Part shown: piece after piece, positions 1 to 7,441 of the stretch | Layout: each line of letters starts with the position of its first letter | Numbering within the stretch: position 1 is the first letter of the stretch | Source: Chloroflexaceae bacterium UBA1466 | Lineage (GTDB): Bacteria; Chloroflexota; Chloroflexia; Chloroflexales; Chloroflexaceae | Direction: 5' to 3' | NCBI GenBank assembly: GCA_002325605.1 | Contig: DCSM01000016.1 | Span: forward strand, 1 to 12,860 | Length of the DNA stretch: 12,860 nucleotides | Position numbers and translations under genes: made by a program | Notes under the pieces: generated by a model | The model's database searches: none | Told to the model about the DNA's origin: nothing | Seen by the model: only the letters and a program-made list of their open reading frames with translations

Positions 1-45
1 GGTGCTTTAGATTATAGCAATGAAGGGTGGAAAGATCAAAGGTAA
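1..45 (+). CDS. Possible 3' end of an upstream gene (very short fragment)
   Basis: Reading from base 1, one forward frame is open for 14 codons (GALDYSNEGWKDQR) and ends at TAA 43-45. The other two forward frames stop within the first 15 bases. This could be the C-terminus of a gene that starts outside the window, but 14 codons cannot show that it is coding. If real, it would lie on the same strand as the helicase operon, with about 128 nt in between. Confidence 0.2.
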   Translation, partial: GALDYSNEGWKDQR

Positions 46-50
46 TCTTT
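31..50. repeat. Short inverted repeat upstream of the helicase operon
   Basis: AAAGAT (31-36) and ATCTTT (45-50) form a perfect 6-bp inverted repeat around an 8-base spacer. It lies about 45 bp before the predicted -35 region. It could be an operator-like site or a weak terminator of the preceding gene, but an AT-rich 6-bp repeat is easily found by chance. Confidence 0.2.
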
Positions 51-94
51 GCCAAAACCGATAGTTTCGCCAGGCAAACCCTAAATGGCGCACC

Positions 95-123
95 TTGCTT
101 ATATTGCTCTTTTTGTTTATAAT
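95..123 (+). promoter_or_regulatory. Predicted sigma-70-type promoter of the ddmD-ddmE-hydrolase operon
   Basis: A perfect -10 hexamer TATAAT lies at 118-123. Exactly 17 bp upstream is TTGCTT (95-100), which matches the first three bases of the -35 consensus. Transcription would begin near 130, leaving a leader of about 43 nt before the ATG at 173. This also argues that the in-frame TTG at 95 is not the real start, since it lies inside the promoter. Confidence 0.55.
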
Positions 124-156
124 AGCAAAGTCTTTTGGCCTATCTCTAAGCGACCC

Positions 157-163
157 AGAAAGG
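157..163 (+). promoter_or_regulatory. Ribosome binding site deciding the ddmD-like start
   Basis: AGAAAGG at 157-163 lies 9 nt before ATG 173. The alternative TTG start at 95 has no comparable site and would add 26 residues of hydrophobic peptide that do not belong to a cytosolic helicase. Confidence 0.6.
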
Positions 164-172
164 TCTCCGAAA

Positions 173-3100
173 ATGGAAGAGCAACCTTCTTATGCCAAAA
201 TCTACGAACGCACGATAGCCGAGGATCAAAATGGTCTAAAGTTAATCCTTGGCGGTACAGGTCTTGGCAAGACACGAGGCATTTCAGAAGTTATTAAAGC
301 AGCCCAAACGACGCGCAAATTCATCTATATTGCTAATCGCATTGCGCTTTTGAACGAAATGGGAACCTCATTAGAAGCCGCGGGGGTTGGCTATGTCCAC
401 CTGAAGAAGGATGAAGAGACTTTGCTGGAGATTTTAGAAAAAGTCAAATCTTTCTTGAATGATAAGATGGTCAAAACTTATGCTAAACCAACTGAATTAG
501 GACAGATTAAAAAAACCCTTACAAAACTATTACAAATTAAAGATAATCGGGAAGCCTTGGCATTAGTGCAAAGCCAAGTGAATGATTCGACCACTGAAGT
601 AATGAGGTTCTTTAAGAAAATTCTGTACGAAGCATACGAAAAAGATAAAGCTAATCATGCCAAACTTCTAAATGAGCCAATCATTAGAGAGTTATTTCCC
701 TTCATCACCTACAAGAACGATGCGAAAACCAAAGTTTTGTTAGTAACGGTGCAAAAAGCGTTTTATGGTTTCTTTGATGGCAAAAGAAACGTTAGTCTTA
801 CTGATCTACGCAATGAACATGGTAAGAATATCATTTTCTTGGATGAGTATGATTTTCTGGAAAATGATTTACTAGATTTGATTTGCAGAGACAACGATAT
901 AAAAGACCAATTCAAGTTTGTTGAGGCCTTTCACAGGGAGATGAAAAGGCATAAGTTGCCGCTAATTGAATATCCATCCAACTTAGGAGAAATTCGGACA
1001 GAACGCTGGGAAATAGAAGGGATAATTGCTCTAATAGACAATCTTAATAAATATGGCATAAAATTTCCAGCTATAAATCAATTCACTTACAAACAGCCCA
1101 AGAAAGATAAGAAAGAATTTATCTTTCAAACGAACCGAACGATAGCGAGCGATCTTATTTATTTAAAGAAAGGAAAGCGCTCCTTTGAAATTGTACACAA
1201 GAAGACAAAGATCAGTGCATTCACCCTGCTAAATGTGGTCCGCTCTGCGACAATTCACATCCTCAATTTATTCAAGAAGATGCGCGTAAAAGACCCAGCG
1301 GCCTACAAAGAAATTATGGCGCATTGCTACGAATACTCTGTTTTTCGCCAAGACATTGAGAAAACTTGGCAACTTCCCCAAAGAGAGCGAATTCAAGCTA
1401 CGCACTTTAACAAGTTGCTTGATTCTGGCTTTAGTCTCTATGAGATTCAGCGTTTAGATTATAAAACAGATGAAGAGCAAGCCAAACTTAGACATTATTC
1501 CATTAACACAACCCCAGAAAGGATTTTGCTCACCTTAGCGCAGCACAACCTCGTTTTTGGCTTATCGGCCACCACCGATATCCCCCGTTGTCTGCATAAC
1601 TTTAGCGCAGATTGGTTAAGAGAGCAGTTAAAAGGTGCTGAAAAGGCTCGGTTTTATGAACCAGAAGGAGTTGATACTGACATTATCACAGCCTTAAATA
1701 GTGCAAGACAAAAGGCCCGAGCGAATAAAGTTAGCGTCGAGAAAGCTACTGAATTAGGAAATGAGCAGCCCTTAGCTGAATTTATTGCGGGATTGGAACA
1801 AAGCGAAGGTTTAGATGAATTCAAAAAGGCGCGGGTAAGCCACTTTTTTGCAACCCTACATTGGATAATGCAAAATAAAGATCAGGAAACTCTCAAAACA
1901 GACACCCATTTAATGTTTTTCACTTCTTACAAACAAATCCAACAGATTTTTGACCAAGGTTCAAGCGAGGATGGTTATTTTGATGTTGTTAAAGGTGTTG
2001 TTGAAAAAGATCTGCCTAGGGATTTTGATTATTATGAGCTAACTCTTTACCCAAAAGCCTTCTCTGGAATGAGTTTTCCTCCGACGACTTTCAACATAAT
2101 CTTTTATGATGCCAAGCGCGGGCGTGAGATTAGGACTGAAAAAACCGTCGAAGAAGCATACCACAAACTATTTTGGCAACAGAAACCCGTGTTGGTGCTA
2201 ACGACCTATCCTTCAACGGGAAATGGCATAAATTTACAATACCAACCAAGCGAAGGTAGTGCGGAGATTGATTTCAAAAACATTCATTTACTTGATAGCC
2301 CCTATTACTATTTTGATAAAATAGAAGGAGATTCTTCTGAACAAACTGAACAAGAAATAAGTACTATCATTAAAAAGAGAATCTGGTATCTTGCAAAGCT
2401 TTATACCGCAAAGATTATTAGCGAAACGGATTTTATAACTCGTGTTGGAAGTATCAGAAACAATGAACTTAATCGTTGGTATCAGCTTCATACAAATCCA
2501 GATCTAAAAAAGGACTGGTTGCTTAATCAATTGGCCATTTTCATTCAAGCCCTAGGGCGCAGCGAGCGCGTCTGGCGGAAGATGCCCGATCAGACCGTCA
2601 GGTTGCGAACTGAGATTTACGATGAGATTTTTGAGAAATTTTGTAGAGATGAGCAATACGGGGCACTCCGCGAGCAACGTAAAGCCATCATTTCGCAAAA
2701 CTTGACTGAAATTTTTAGCCAAATAACCACGAGATACCAACAGAATCAGCGAAAAATCGAAACTATAAAAGACGAAAGGTTATCTGAAAGGAATGACAAA
2801 AATAGAGAAGCGGTCAAAGAACTTTTGGAGCGTTTAGCTGCTTTTCGTGCGGGGAAACAAAATGAAGCAAAGAAAGATTGGCAGAAATTGCGCCTAGCAG
2901 TGCTTAAACACGATTTTAAGGATTCGATTCTTAGCAAATACTATTGTCTTTTCAAGACTGAATATTATCGTGACGGCAAGTTGTGCTACAATGAAGACCT
3001 TGCGATTATACCTCATGAGGAAAAAACCTCTGATTTTAGCATTTGGGAAATGGATATTTTGTATCACATTCTGTTGAAAAATAAGGTCGTGCGGGCCTAT

Positions 3101-3661
3101 TTTGAATCCAAAGGCTACGAACTGGGCTTTAACCGTGGAACCAAACAATTCTTTACTCCCTACACGTATCAGGCGATTCTCGCTGGGGCAATTGGTGAAG
3201 AGGCAATCAAAGCTCTTTTAGAAAAAAAGAGGATTCGTTTTGAAGAAATTTGTGATTCGCTTTTCGAGGTAATTGATCTGAAAATTGCTGATCTACCCTG
3301 GTATATTGATTGCAAAAACTATAGTGAAGATACGCTTAATCGTTTTTCGCTATCTTCTGATGACTTACTGTATCGCCCTAAACTTAATGACAAAGATTTC
3401 AAAGAGAGTGCAAAGCGCAAGCTGAAAAAGATTCAGACGTTTCATTCAGCAGAGCCAAACCTCTGTAAACTCATTTATCTTAACTTTGTCGGGCATAATG
3501 ACCGAATTAAACGCTATTATGATTGTGATTTTAACGATGTCGGGCATGATTTCCAAGCAGCAAAAATCATTGTTATCCAAGGGGTTCTTGACCAAAGCAA
3601 ACCCGAAACCTTCTGTGAAGGGTTTGAGAAGCTTTTGACTGATCTTCAAAACCCATCTTAA
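173..3661 (+). CDS. ddmD: DdmD-like SF2 helicase-nuclease
   Basis: Cytosolic 1162-residue protein. Superfamily-2 helicase motifs, in order: Walker A GGTGLGKT (27-34, Lys33), a motif Ia-like IYIANRIALL (51-60), Walker B/motif II DEYD (224-227), motif III SAT (465-467), a motif V-like TYPSTGNGINL (678-688), and motif VI QALGRSERV (792-800). A charged, probably coiled-coil stretch follows (about 840-905). Near the C-terminus is a PD-(D/E)XK nuclease signature: GEE helix (Glu1009), Asp1035 and IDCK (Asp1046, Lys1048). In known DdmDE systems, DdmD is a protein of about 1190 aa with this helicase-then-nuclease layout. It is recruited by the Argonaute-like DdmE to plasmid DNA, which it unwinds and degrades. 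The start is ATG 173, not the TTG at 95, because of the RBS and promoter positions. The next gene begins 16 nt after the stop. The AT-rich composition suggests transfer. The helicase-nuclease call is firm; the DdmD assignment is inferred from architecture and partner. Alternatives are a pPIWI-RE-associated or Cas3-like helicase. Confidence 0.8.
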   Translation: MEEQPSYAKIYERTIAEDQNGLKLILGGTGLGKTRGISEVIKAAQTTRKFIYIANRIALLNEMGTSLEAAGVGYVHLKKDEETLLEILEKVKSFLNDKMVKTYAKPTELGQIKKTLTKLLQIKDNREALALVQSQVNDSTTEVMRFFKKILYEAYEKDKANHAKLLNEPIIRELFPFITYKNDAKTKVLLVTVQKAFYGFFDGKRNVSLTDLRNEHGKNIIFLDEYDFLENDLLDLICRDNDIKDQFKFVEAFHREMKRHKLPLIEYPSNLGEIRTERWEIEGIIALIDNLNKYGIKFPAINQFTYKQPKKDKKEFIFQTNRTIASDLIYLKKGKRSFEIVHKKTKISAFTLLNVVRSATIHILNLFKKMRVKDPAAYKEIMAHCYEYSVFRQDIEKTWQLPQRERIQATHFNKLLDSGFSLYEIQRLDYKTDEEQAKLRHYSINTTPERILLTLAQHNLVFGLSATTDIPRCLHNFSADWLREQLKGAEKARFYEPEGVDTDIITALNSARQKARANKVSVEKATELGNEQPLAEFIAGLEQSEGLDEFKKARVSHFFATLHWIMQNKDQETLKTDTHLMFFTSYKQIQQIFDQGSSEDGYFDVVKGVVEKDLPRDFDYYELTLYPKAFSGMSFPPTTFNIIFYDAKRGREIRTEKTVEEAYHKLFWQQKPVLVLTTYPSTGNGINLQYQPSEGSAEIDFKNIHLLDSPYYYFDKIEGDSSEQTEQEISTIIKKRIWYLAKLYTAKIISETDFITRVGSIRNNELNRWYQLHTNPDLKKDWLLNQLAIFIQALGRSERVWRKMPDQTVRLRTEIYDEIFEKFCRDEQYGALREQRKAIISQNLTEIFSQITTRYQQNQRKIETIKDERLSERNDKNREAVKELLERLAAFRAGKQNEAKKDWQKLRLAVLKHDFKDSILSKYYCLFKTEYYRDGKLCYNEDLAIIPHEEKTSDFSIWEMDILYHILLKNKVVRAYFESKGYELGFNRGTKQFFTPYTYQAILAGAIGEEAIKALLEKKRIRFEEICDSLFEVIDLKIADLPWYIDCKNYSEDTLNRFSLSSDDLLYRPKLNDKDFKESAKRKLKKIQTFHSAEPNLCKLIYLNFVGHNDRIKRYYDCDFNDVGHDFQAAKIIVIQGVLDQSKPETFCEGFEKLLTDLQNPS

Positions 3662-3662
3662 C

Positions 3663-3667
3663 AAGGA
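3663..3667 (+). promoter_or_regulatory. Ribosome binding site of the ddmE-like gene
   Basis: AAGGA at 3663-3667 starts right after the helicase stop codon and lies 10 nt before ATG 3678. It supports this start over the in-frame ATG at codon 8 (3699) and supports cotranslation from one message. Confidence 0.6.
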
Positions 3668-3677
3668 ACAACATCTA

Positions 3678-5897
3678 ATGAAAGCTCAACCAGTACCAAT
3701 GAAAACCACGAATATCAGCATAGATGAAGCTACGATCATCAATTTGGCTAACTTAGCCCCTTTCAAAATTGTGCGCTATGAAGTGCCAGGAAAGTTTCGT
3801 TACTTAAAGGATAAAAATAAGTTTGGCCGCTTCCATAATGCGCTAAAAGAGCAATTGCCCAAACCCTACTATTTCTATAGCTACGATGAACCTACCCCCG
3901 CAATTTACGTTTTGTACGAGCGTGAAGCAGAAGTCTTGCCATTAGAAATTGAGTTTTTGAGTGCTGAGGAATTCAAACAACAGGAGATGAAAATTGCGGA
4001 TTTTACGGGTAAAAAATTACACATCATCATTAAACTTCTCTTAGCTAAATATTTTGAGAGCAGAGATAATAAGAACATAGAAGCTTTTGTAAGCCAAGGA
4101 AAGTATTATATTCTAGCAGAAAGAATGAAGGATGATAGAGGTTTTATTTGTTTGGAAATAGAGCTGAAACAGCATTATCCCGCGCAAGAATTCAGCGTTA
4201 TTGGACGCGCTACAAGGTTTATTAAGTGCGAAAAGGATGAGATCAAACCAGGATACAAAGCAATTTACCCCTACTTCTTCAGCAGGATGGGGCCAATAGG
4301 AGGGCAAACTTTCCTCAGACCATTGAAACCTTCTAAAATTGAGAAATGGGAAAAGGAAATTTTCAGAATCAATCGACATTCTTCGGCTCCTGCTCAATTG
4401 GCTTATCATTCGGTTAAGAAACCTGAAGCAACAAGAGGTTATACCCTTTATAAATTCATTGAGAAGTTCATCCAATTCCTAAAGGGTTATGGGATTACGG
4501 CAATTCAAAAGGAGAGAAATTTCCTTAAACACAAATCTCAACTACAAGACCCGAACTTGCAAATATCTAACCTTGGGATAATTTACCTCTTTGATAATCG
4601 CTTGAATAAAGCAACGATTCCCATAGAAGCTTATCAAAAACTCTTGCAGGAGAAATATCAAAGTGAATTAGGGATTAGCTTTGAGGTCATTACTGAAGCA
4701 GAACTTGCACCCCCCAAGCCCCTTCTTGTAATTCAAGACTATAAAGAAGCAGATTTTGAGGAAAATGGCAAATTGTATGGTGAAGAAGACCCCTATAAAA
4801 GATTCTACAAAGCTCATCCCGATATTCCCAAGCAATCTGTGAATGTCAATCTAAATTCTAATAATGAAGATTATTTAGAATATGGGATTCTGGAGCTTGA
4901 TAAGAGTTTTGACTACCGATTTCGGGTCTGTTTTAATGAGCTTTACCTCAAGGATATTATCCTAAATAAGCGAGATGTTCGTTATTTACTAGGTTTAACC
5001 GAGATTCTGCAATTGCATTTAGCACAATTTAAGTTACAAGAATACGTTTTTGTTCGCAATCGCAAGAGTCATCCCATTTTGCTCTATGTTAAAGATGGTC
5101 ACTTTGAATTTGTTGACCTACGCGCTCCAGAGGGAAAAGTCCTTCGTGATACAGTTTTGGAAGGTTATGGGCTTGATTGGCTTAATGACATTGAGCAGCC
5201 TATCCTTGCCAAGTATAAAAAAAACAAGAGTGAAGACGAATTTAAGCCATACGATTTTATTCTTGGCCCTGGGCGGCAGATTATCGAAATTGAAGATATA
5301 GAAGAGCAGATTTTGTACGCTTATGAAGAAATAACTAAGCGAAAAGATGATACGAAAGTTAAATACTCCATAGAAGGTCTAAAACTAGCTCCCCATTATG
5401 ATAGAGTCAAGGCTCCTTCTCTAACGCTTGAGCAATGTCAGAACTATGACGAATTCTTGGATAGTCTCGATTTACCGGAAATTTCCTTCGCGGAACTTAC
5501 GAATAAGGAGGGAAAGTATTGGGAAGATATTGTTCGGGTTTTGGCCATTGAACCCAACAAAAATGGTAAGTACGATGTTAAAAAGCTGAAAGCTGCCTAT
5601 CAGAGATTAGGTCTGTTTCTAAGCGATAAGGGTAAGGGGGCGATTGAAGGTTATCAAGGGATTTGGTATGATAGCGAGCAATGCTATATGGTTGGAAGTA
5701 CCGCAGGAATAAATGATAAACAAAGTCGGGCCAACCTTATCCGTAAATTTCATGTCCATTCAGGTGAAGATAAGCTAGAGATAAAGCTCTTTTTAGAAAC
5801 CTTGGCGATCAAATTCGTCAGAAATGAACAATATACTGTCTATCCTTACCCCTTTCATTTGATAGACCTCTACGTAGGAATAAACGAATTTAAGTAA
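3678..5897 (+). CDS. ddmE: DdmE-like catalytically inactive Argonaute/PIWI-fold protein
   Basis: Predicted cytosolic, 739 residues, with no signal peptide or membrane segment. About residues 346-392 look like an Argonaute MID region: a strand PLLVIQDY (348-355), then GEEDPYKRFYK (368-378) and PKQSVNVNL (384-392). This resembles the D-Y...K...IPxQ pattern that holds the 5' end of a guide strand. Residues about 400-739 resemble a PIWI lobe: FRVCFNELYLKDIIL (415-429), GIWYD...YMVGS (661-674), RANLIRKFHVHSG (684-696) and a C-terminal FVRNEQYTVYPYPFHLIDLY (713-732), comparable to the closing Argonaute element. No DEDX catalytic tetrad is evident. DdmE is an inactive pAgo of about 700 aa that uses DNA guides to mark plasmids and loads DdmD. 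Position directly after a DdmD-like gene is the strongest support. A pPIWI-RE-type protein is the main alternative. The PIWI-like assignment comes from motif pattern only. Confidence 0.68.
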   Translation: MKAQPVPMKTTNISIDEATIINLANLAPFKIVRYEVPGKFRYLKDKNKFGRFHNALKEQLPKPYYFYSYDEPTPAIYVLYEREAEVLPLEIEFLSAEEFKQQEMKIADFTGKKLHIIIKLLLAKYFESRDNKNIEAFVSQGKYYILAERMKDDRGFICLEIELKQHYPAQEFSVIGRATRFIKCEKDEIKPGYKAIYPYFFSRMGPIGGQTFLRPLKPSKIEKWEKEIFRINRHSSAPAQLAYHSVKKPEATRGYTLYKFIEKFIQFLKGYGITAIQKERNFLKHKSQLQDPNLQISNLGIIYLFDNRLNKATIPIEAYQKLLQEKYQSELGISFEVITEAELAPPKPLLVIQDYKEADFEENGKLYGEEDPYKRFYKAHPDIPKQSVNVNLNSNNEDYLEYGILELDKSFDYRFRVCFNELYLKDIILNKRDVRYLLGLTEILQLHLAQFKLQEYVFVRNRKSHPILLYVKDGHFEFVDLRAPEGKVLRDTVLEGYGLDWLNDIEQPILAKYKKNKSEDEFKPYDFILGPGRQIIEIEDIEEQILYAYEEITKRKDDTKVKYSIEGLKLAPHYDRVKAPSLTLEQCQNYDEFLDSLDLPEISFAELTNKEGKYWEDIVRVLAIEPNKNGKYDVKKLKAAYQRLGLFLSDKGKGAIEGYQGIWYDSEQCYMVGSTAGINDKQSRANLIRKFHVHSGEDKLEIKLFLETLAIKFVRNEQYTVYPYPFHLIDLYVGINEFK

Positions 5898-5898
5898 G

Positions 5899-5903
5899 AA
5901 GGA
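5899..5903 (+). promoter_or_regulatory. Ribosome binding site of the alpha/beta-hydrolase gene
   Basis: AAGGA at 5899-5903 lies 9 nt before ATG 5913 and two bases after the preceding stop codon. It repeats the close spacing of the ddmD-ddmE junction and argues for one transcript. Confidence 0.55.
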
Positions 5904-5912
5904 AGACTAAAG

Positions 5913-7424
5913 ATGCAGATTTACACACTTAGGGGTGCGCGAAGGCTTCAGCTTACGGGCCAGATGGCATTGCAGCCCACACCTTCGGTTCAAGGACAAG
6001 TTTGCCTTCCCGATGCGGTACAAACCGTTTTGAGTGGGTCAGAGAGGGAAGCGGAGAACTTTGCAACAACCATTCCCTTTGAGAGCTTTGTGGCTGCCGA
6101 AGCTCCCTTTATCCTTGACTTTGCACCTCTTCCACCAGGCGTATTAAGTACTCCCGCAGCCGAAGCAGCCGAAGTAGCGACCATCACCTTCCAGCCAGAT
6201 GCTGCTGAAGGGGCAAGCTACATTCTGATTCATGAAATTCAGACTCCCGAAGGTGCGATCTATGATCTTACTTTACCCAAACCCCGACCAGAAGGGGCCC
6301 TCCTTGCCGATCACAAAGCAGGGATGCTCTATTTCCCCATTCAGCGGTTAGTCAGTGGGCAAAGGCTTCCTAACCCTGCTGGCCCAGGGGTCTTAGGGAA
6401 GATAAACGAAGAAGGGAAGCTCCCAGAAAGTGGAACCCTCAAGCATATCTTCCAAATAGCGAAAGCCCCAATCGAGCAGACGCTTGTACAAACCATTGCG
6501 GCAGCAGAAGGGCCAGGGCGGGTTCTCCCTGTGAATGCTGATCAGACCTTGGGGAAGGCCTTAGAAGGGAATGAAGCATGGCGTTCCCGCTTTGCAGAGG
6601 ATAAGGAGTATCGGGTACTTTTATTCCTTCACGGCTTTGGAAGTAACGCTAAAAATAGTCTTCCCCGTGCTTGGTTGAAGACCTTTGGGGCCCACTACGA
6701 TGCCCTTTTGGCCTATAACTACCCGACCATCTCAAAGTTTCCTAACCACAATGCTGCTGACTTATTAGCCCAGATTCCAGAAGAGTTGCGCTTGAAGGTA
6801 GATATAATTGCTCATAGTGGCGGAGGCTTAGTTGCTCGGAGCTTGGTCGAGCTACAACAACCTTATCCCAAGTTCAAAGTGCAAAAGGTGCTTACTTGTG
6901 GTACGCCGCATGGGGGAACTTCTCTCGCTGACCAGGAACGGTGGGAAAGGTTGGTCTCTTTGGGGTTGACGGCGGCCAGTTGGTTGGCGGCCACGATGGG
7001 CGCAGGGGTGATAGCTACCTTCAGCCCCAAGATGTTAGAACTTATCTTGCGGGCAGCGGGCCAGTTGATCTTCGACTTGCCAGGGTTGCAAGCCTTAGCG
7101 CCAAAGAGTGAATTCCTGCGCGAACTCAACGCGCCAAGCGACCCTTCCATCGCCCAGCGCGTTACTTATGCAGCGATTACCTCCACCTTCAATGCCCTTA
7201 ATCTGCCCCAGCGCAACTTTGGGGAGGCCTTAGCTTCCCTCTTAGTGCAAATCTTTATGGAGTCCCCAAATGACCTTATCGTCCCCACTGAAAGTATGAG
7301 CCAGATTGATGGGGGGAATAGCCCCCTTCTTGGCAAACGGGTCTACCAGACCGACACCAATCATTTTGGTTACTTTGATAAACCAGAGACCATAAACTTT
7401 GCCAGTACTTTCCTCTTGGGTTGA
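5913..7424 (+). CDS. Alpha/beta-hydrolase (lipase/PGAP1-like esterase) with novel N-terminal region
   Basis: 503 residues with no signal peptide, so probably cytosolic. About residues 233-503 form an alpha/beta-hydrolase: strand and oxyanion loop VLLFLHGFGSN (235-245), nucleophile elbow IIAHSGGGLVARS (298-310, Ser302), GTPHGGT (330-336) as in lipases and PGAP1-type esterases, acid PNDLIVP (452-458, Asp454), and His484 in DTNHFGYF. The triad appears intact. Two hydrophobic stretches (about 349-368 and 374-396) sit in lid position and could contact lipid. Residues 1-230 are not recognised; they are rich in Ala and Pro. The gene begins 15 nt after the ddmE-like stop with its own RBS, so cotranscription is likely. 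Its base composition (about 52% G+C by sampling) is host-like, unlike the AT-rich genes before it. It may be an accessory or effector of the defence operon, or an unrelated resident lipase. Substrate unknown. Confidence 0.8.
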   Translation: MQIYTLRGARRLQLTGQMALQPTPSVQGQVCLPDAVQTVLSGSEREAENFATTIPFESFVAAEAPFILDFAPLPPGVLSTPAAEAAEVATITFQPDAAEGASYILIHEIQTPEGAIYDLTLPKPRPEGALLADHKAGMLYFPIQRLVSGQRLPNPAGPGVLGKINEEGKLPESGTLKHIFQIAKAPIEQTLVQTIAAAEGPGRVLPVNADQTLGKALEGNEAWRSRFAEDKEYRVLLFLHGFGSNAKNSLPRAWLKTFGAHYDALLAYNYPTISKFPNHNAADLLAQIPEELRLKVDIIAHSGGGLVARSLVELQQPYPKFKVQKVLTCGTPHGGTSLADQERWERLVSLGLTAASWLAATMGAGVIATFSPKMLELILRAAGQLIFDLPGLQALAPKSEFLRELNAPSDPSIAQRVTYAAITSTFNALNLPQRNFGEALASLLVQIFMESPNDLIVPTESMSQIDGGNSPLLGKRVYQTDTNHFGYFDKPETINFASTFLLG

Positions 7425-7441
7425 AAGGGAAAGTTCTCTTT
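7424..7441 (+). terminator. Weak hairpin between convergent genes
   Basis: AAAGGGA (7424-7430) and TCTCTTT (7435-7441) can form a 7-bp stem (one G-U pair) around the loop AAGT, ending in four T residues (7439-7442). It overlaps the hydrolase stop codon and touches the stop of the opposing gene. It may end the operon transcript, but the stem is weak. On the other strand the G-U pair becomes a mismatch. Confidence 0.35.

Noticed and set aside
4113..4475. 120-codon reverse open frame inside the ddmE-like gene.
   Set aside because: Shadow of the real coding frame, with no RBS and no domain-like pattern.
5859..5886. Internal promoter for the hydrolase gene (TTGATA 5859-5864 with TAAACG 5881-5886).
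   Set aside because: The -10 matches only three of six consensus bases, and the region is coding. It is kept only as a reason not to treat cotranscription as proven.
173..5897. Type I CRISPR (Cas3 helicase-nuclease plus Cascade-like subunit).
   Set aside because: The nuclease signature is C-terminal PD-(D/E)XK, not an HD domain. No other Cas-like gene and no repeat-spacer array is present.
173..5897. pPIWI-RE three-gene system (PIWI-RE, DinG-type helicase, separate REase).
   Set aside because: No iron-sulfur cysteine cluster of a DinG-type helicase was seen, and the nuclease signature is fused to the helicase. DdmDE fits better, though PIWI-RE remains the main alternative for the second protein.
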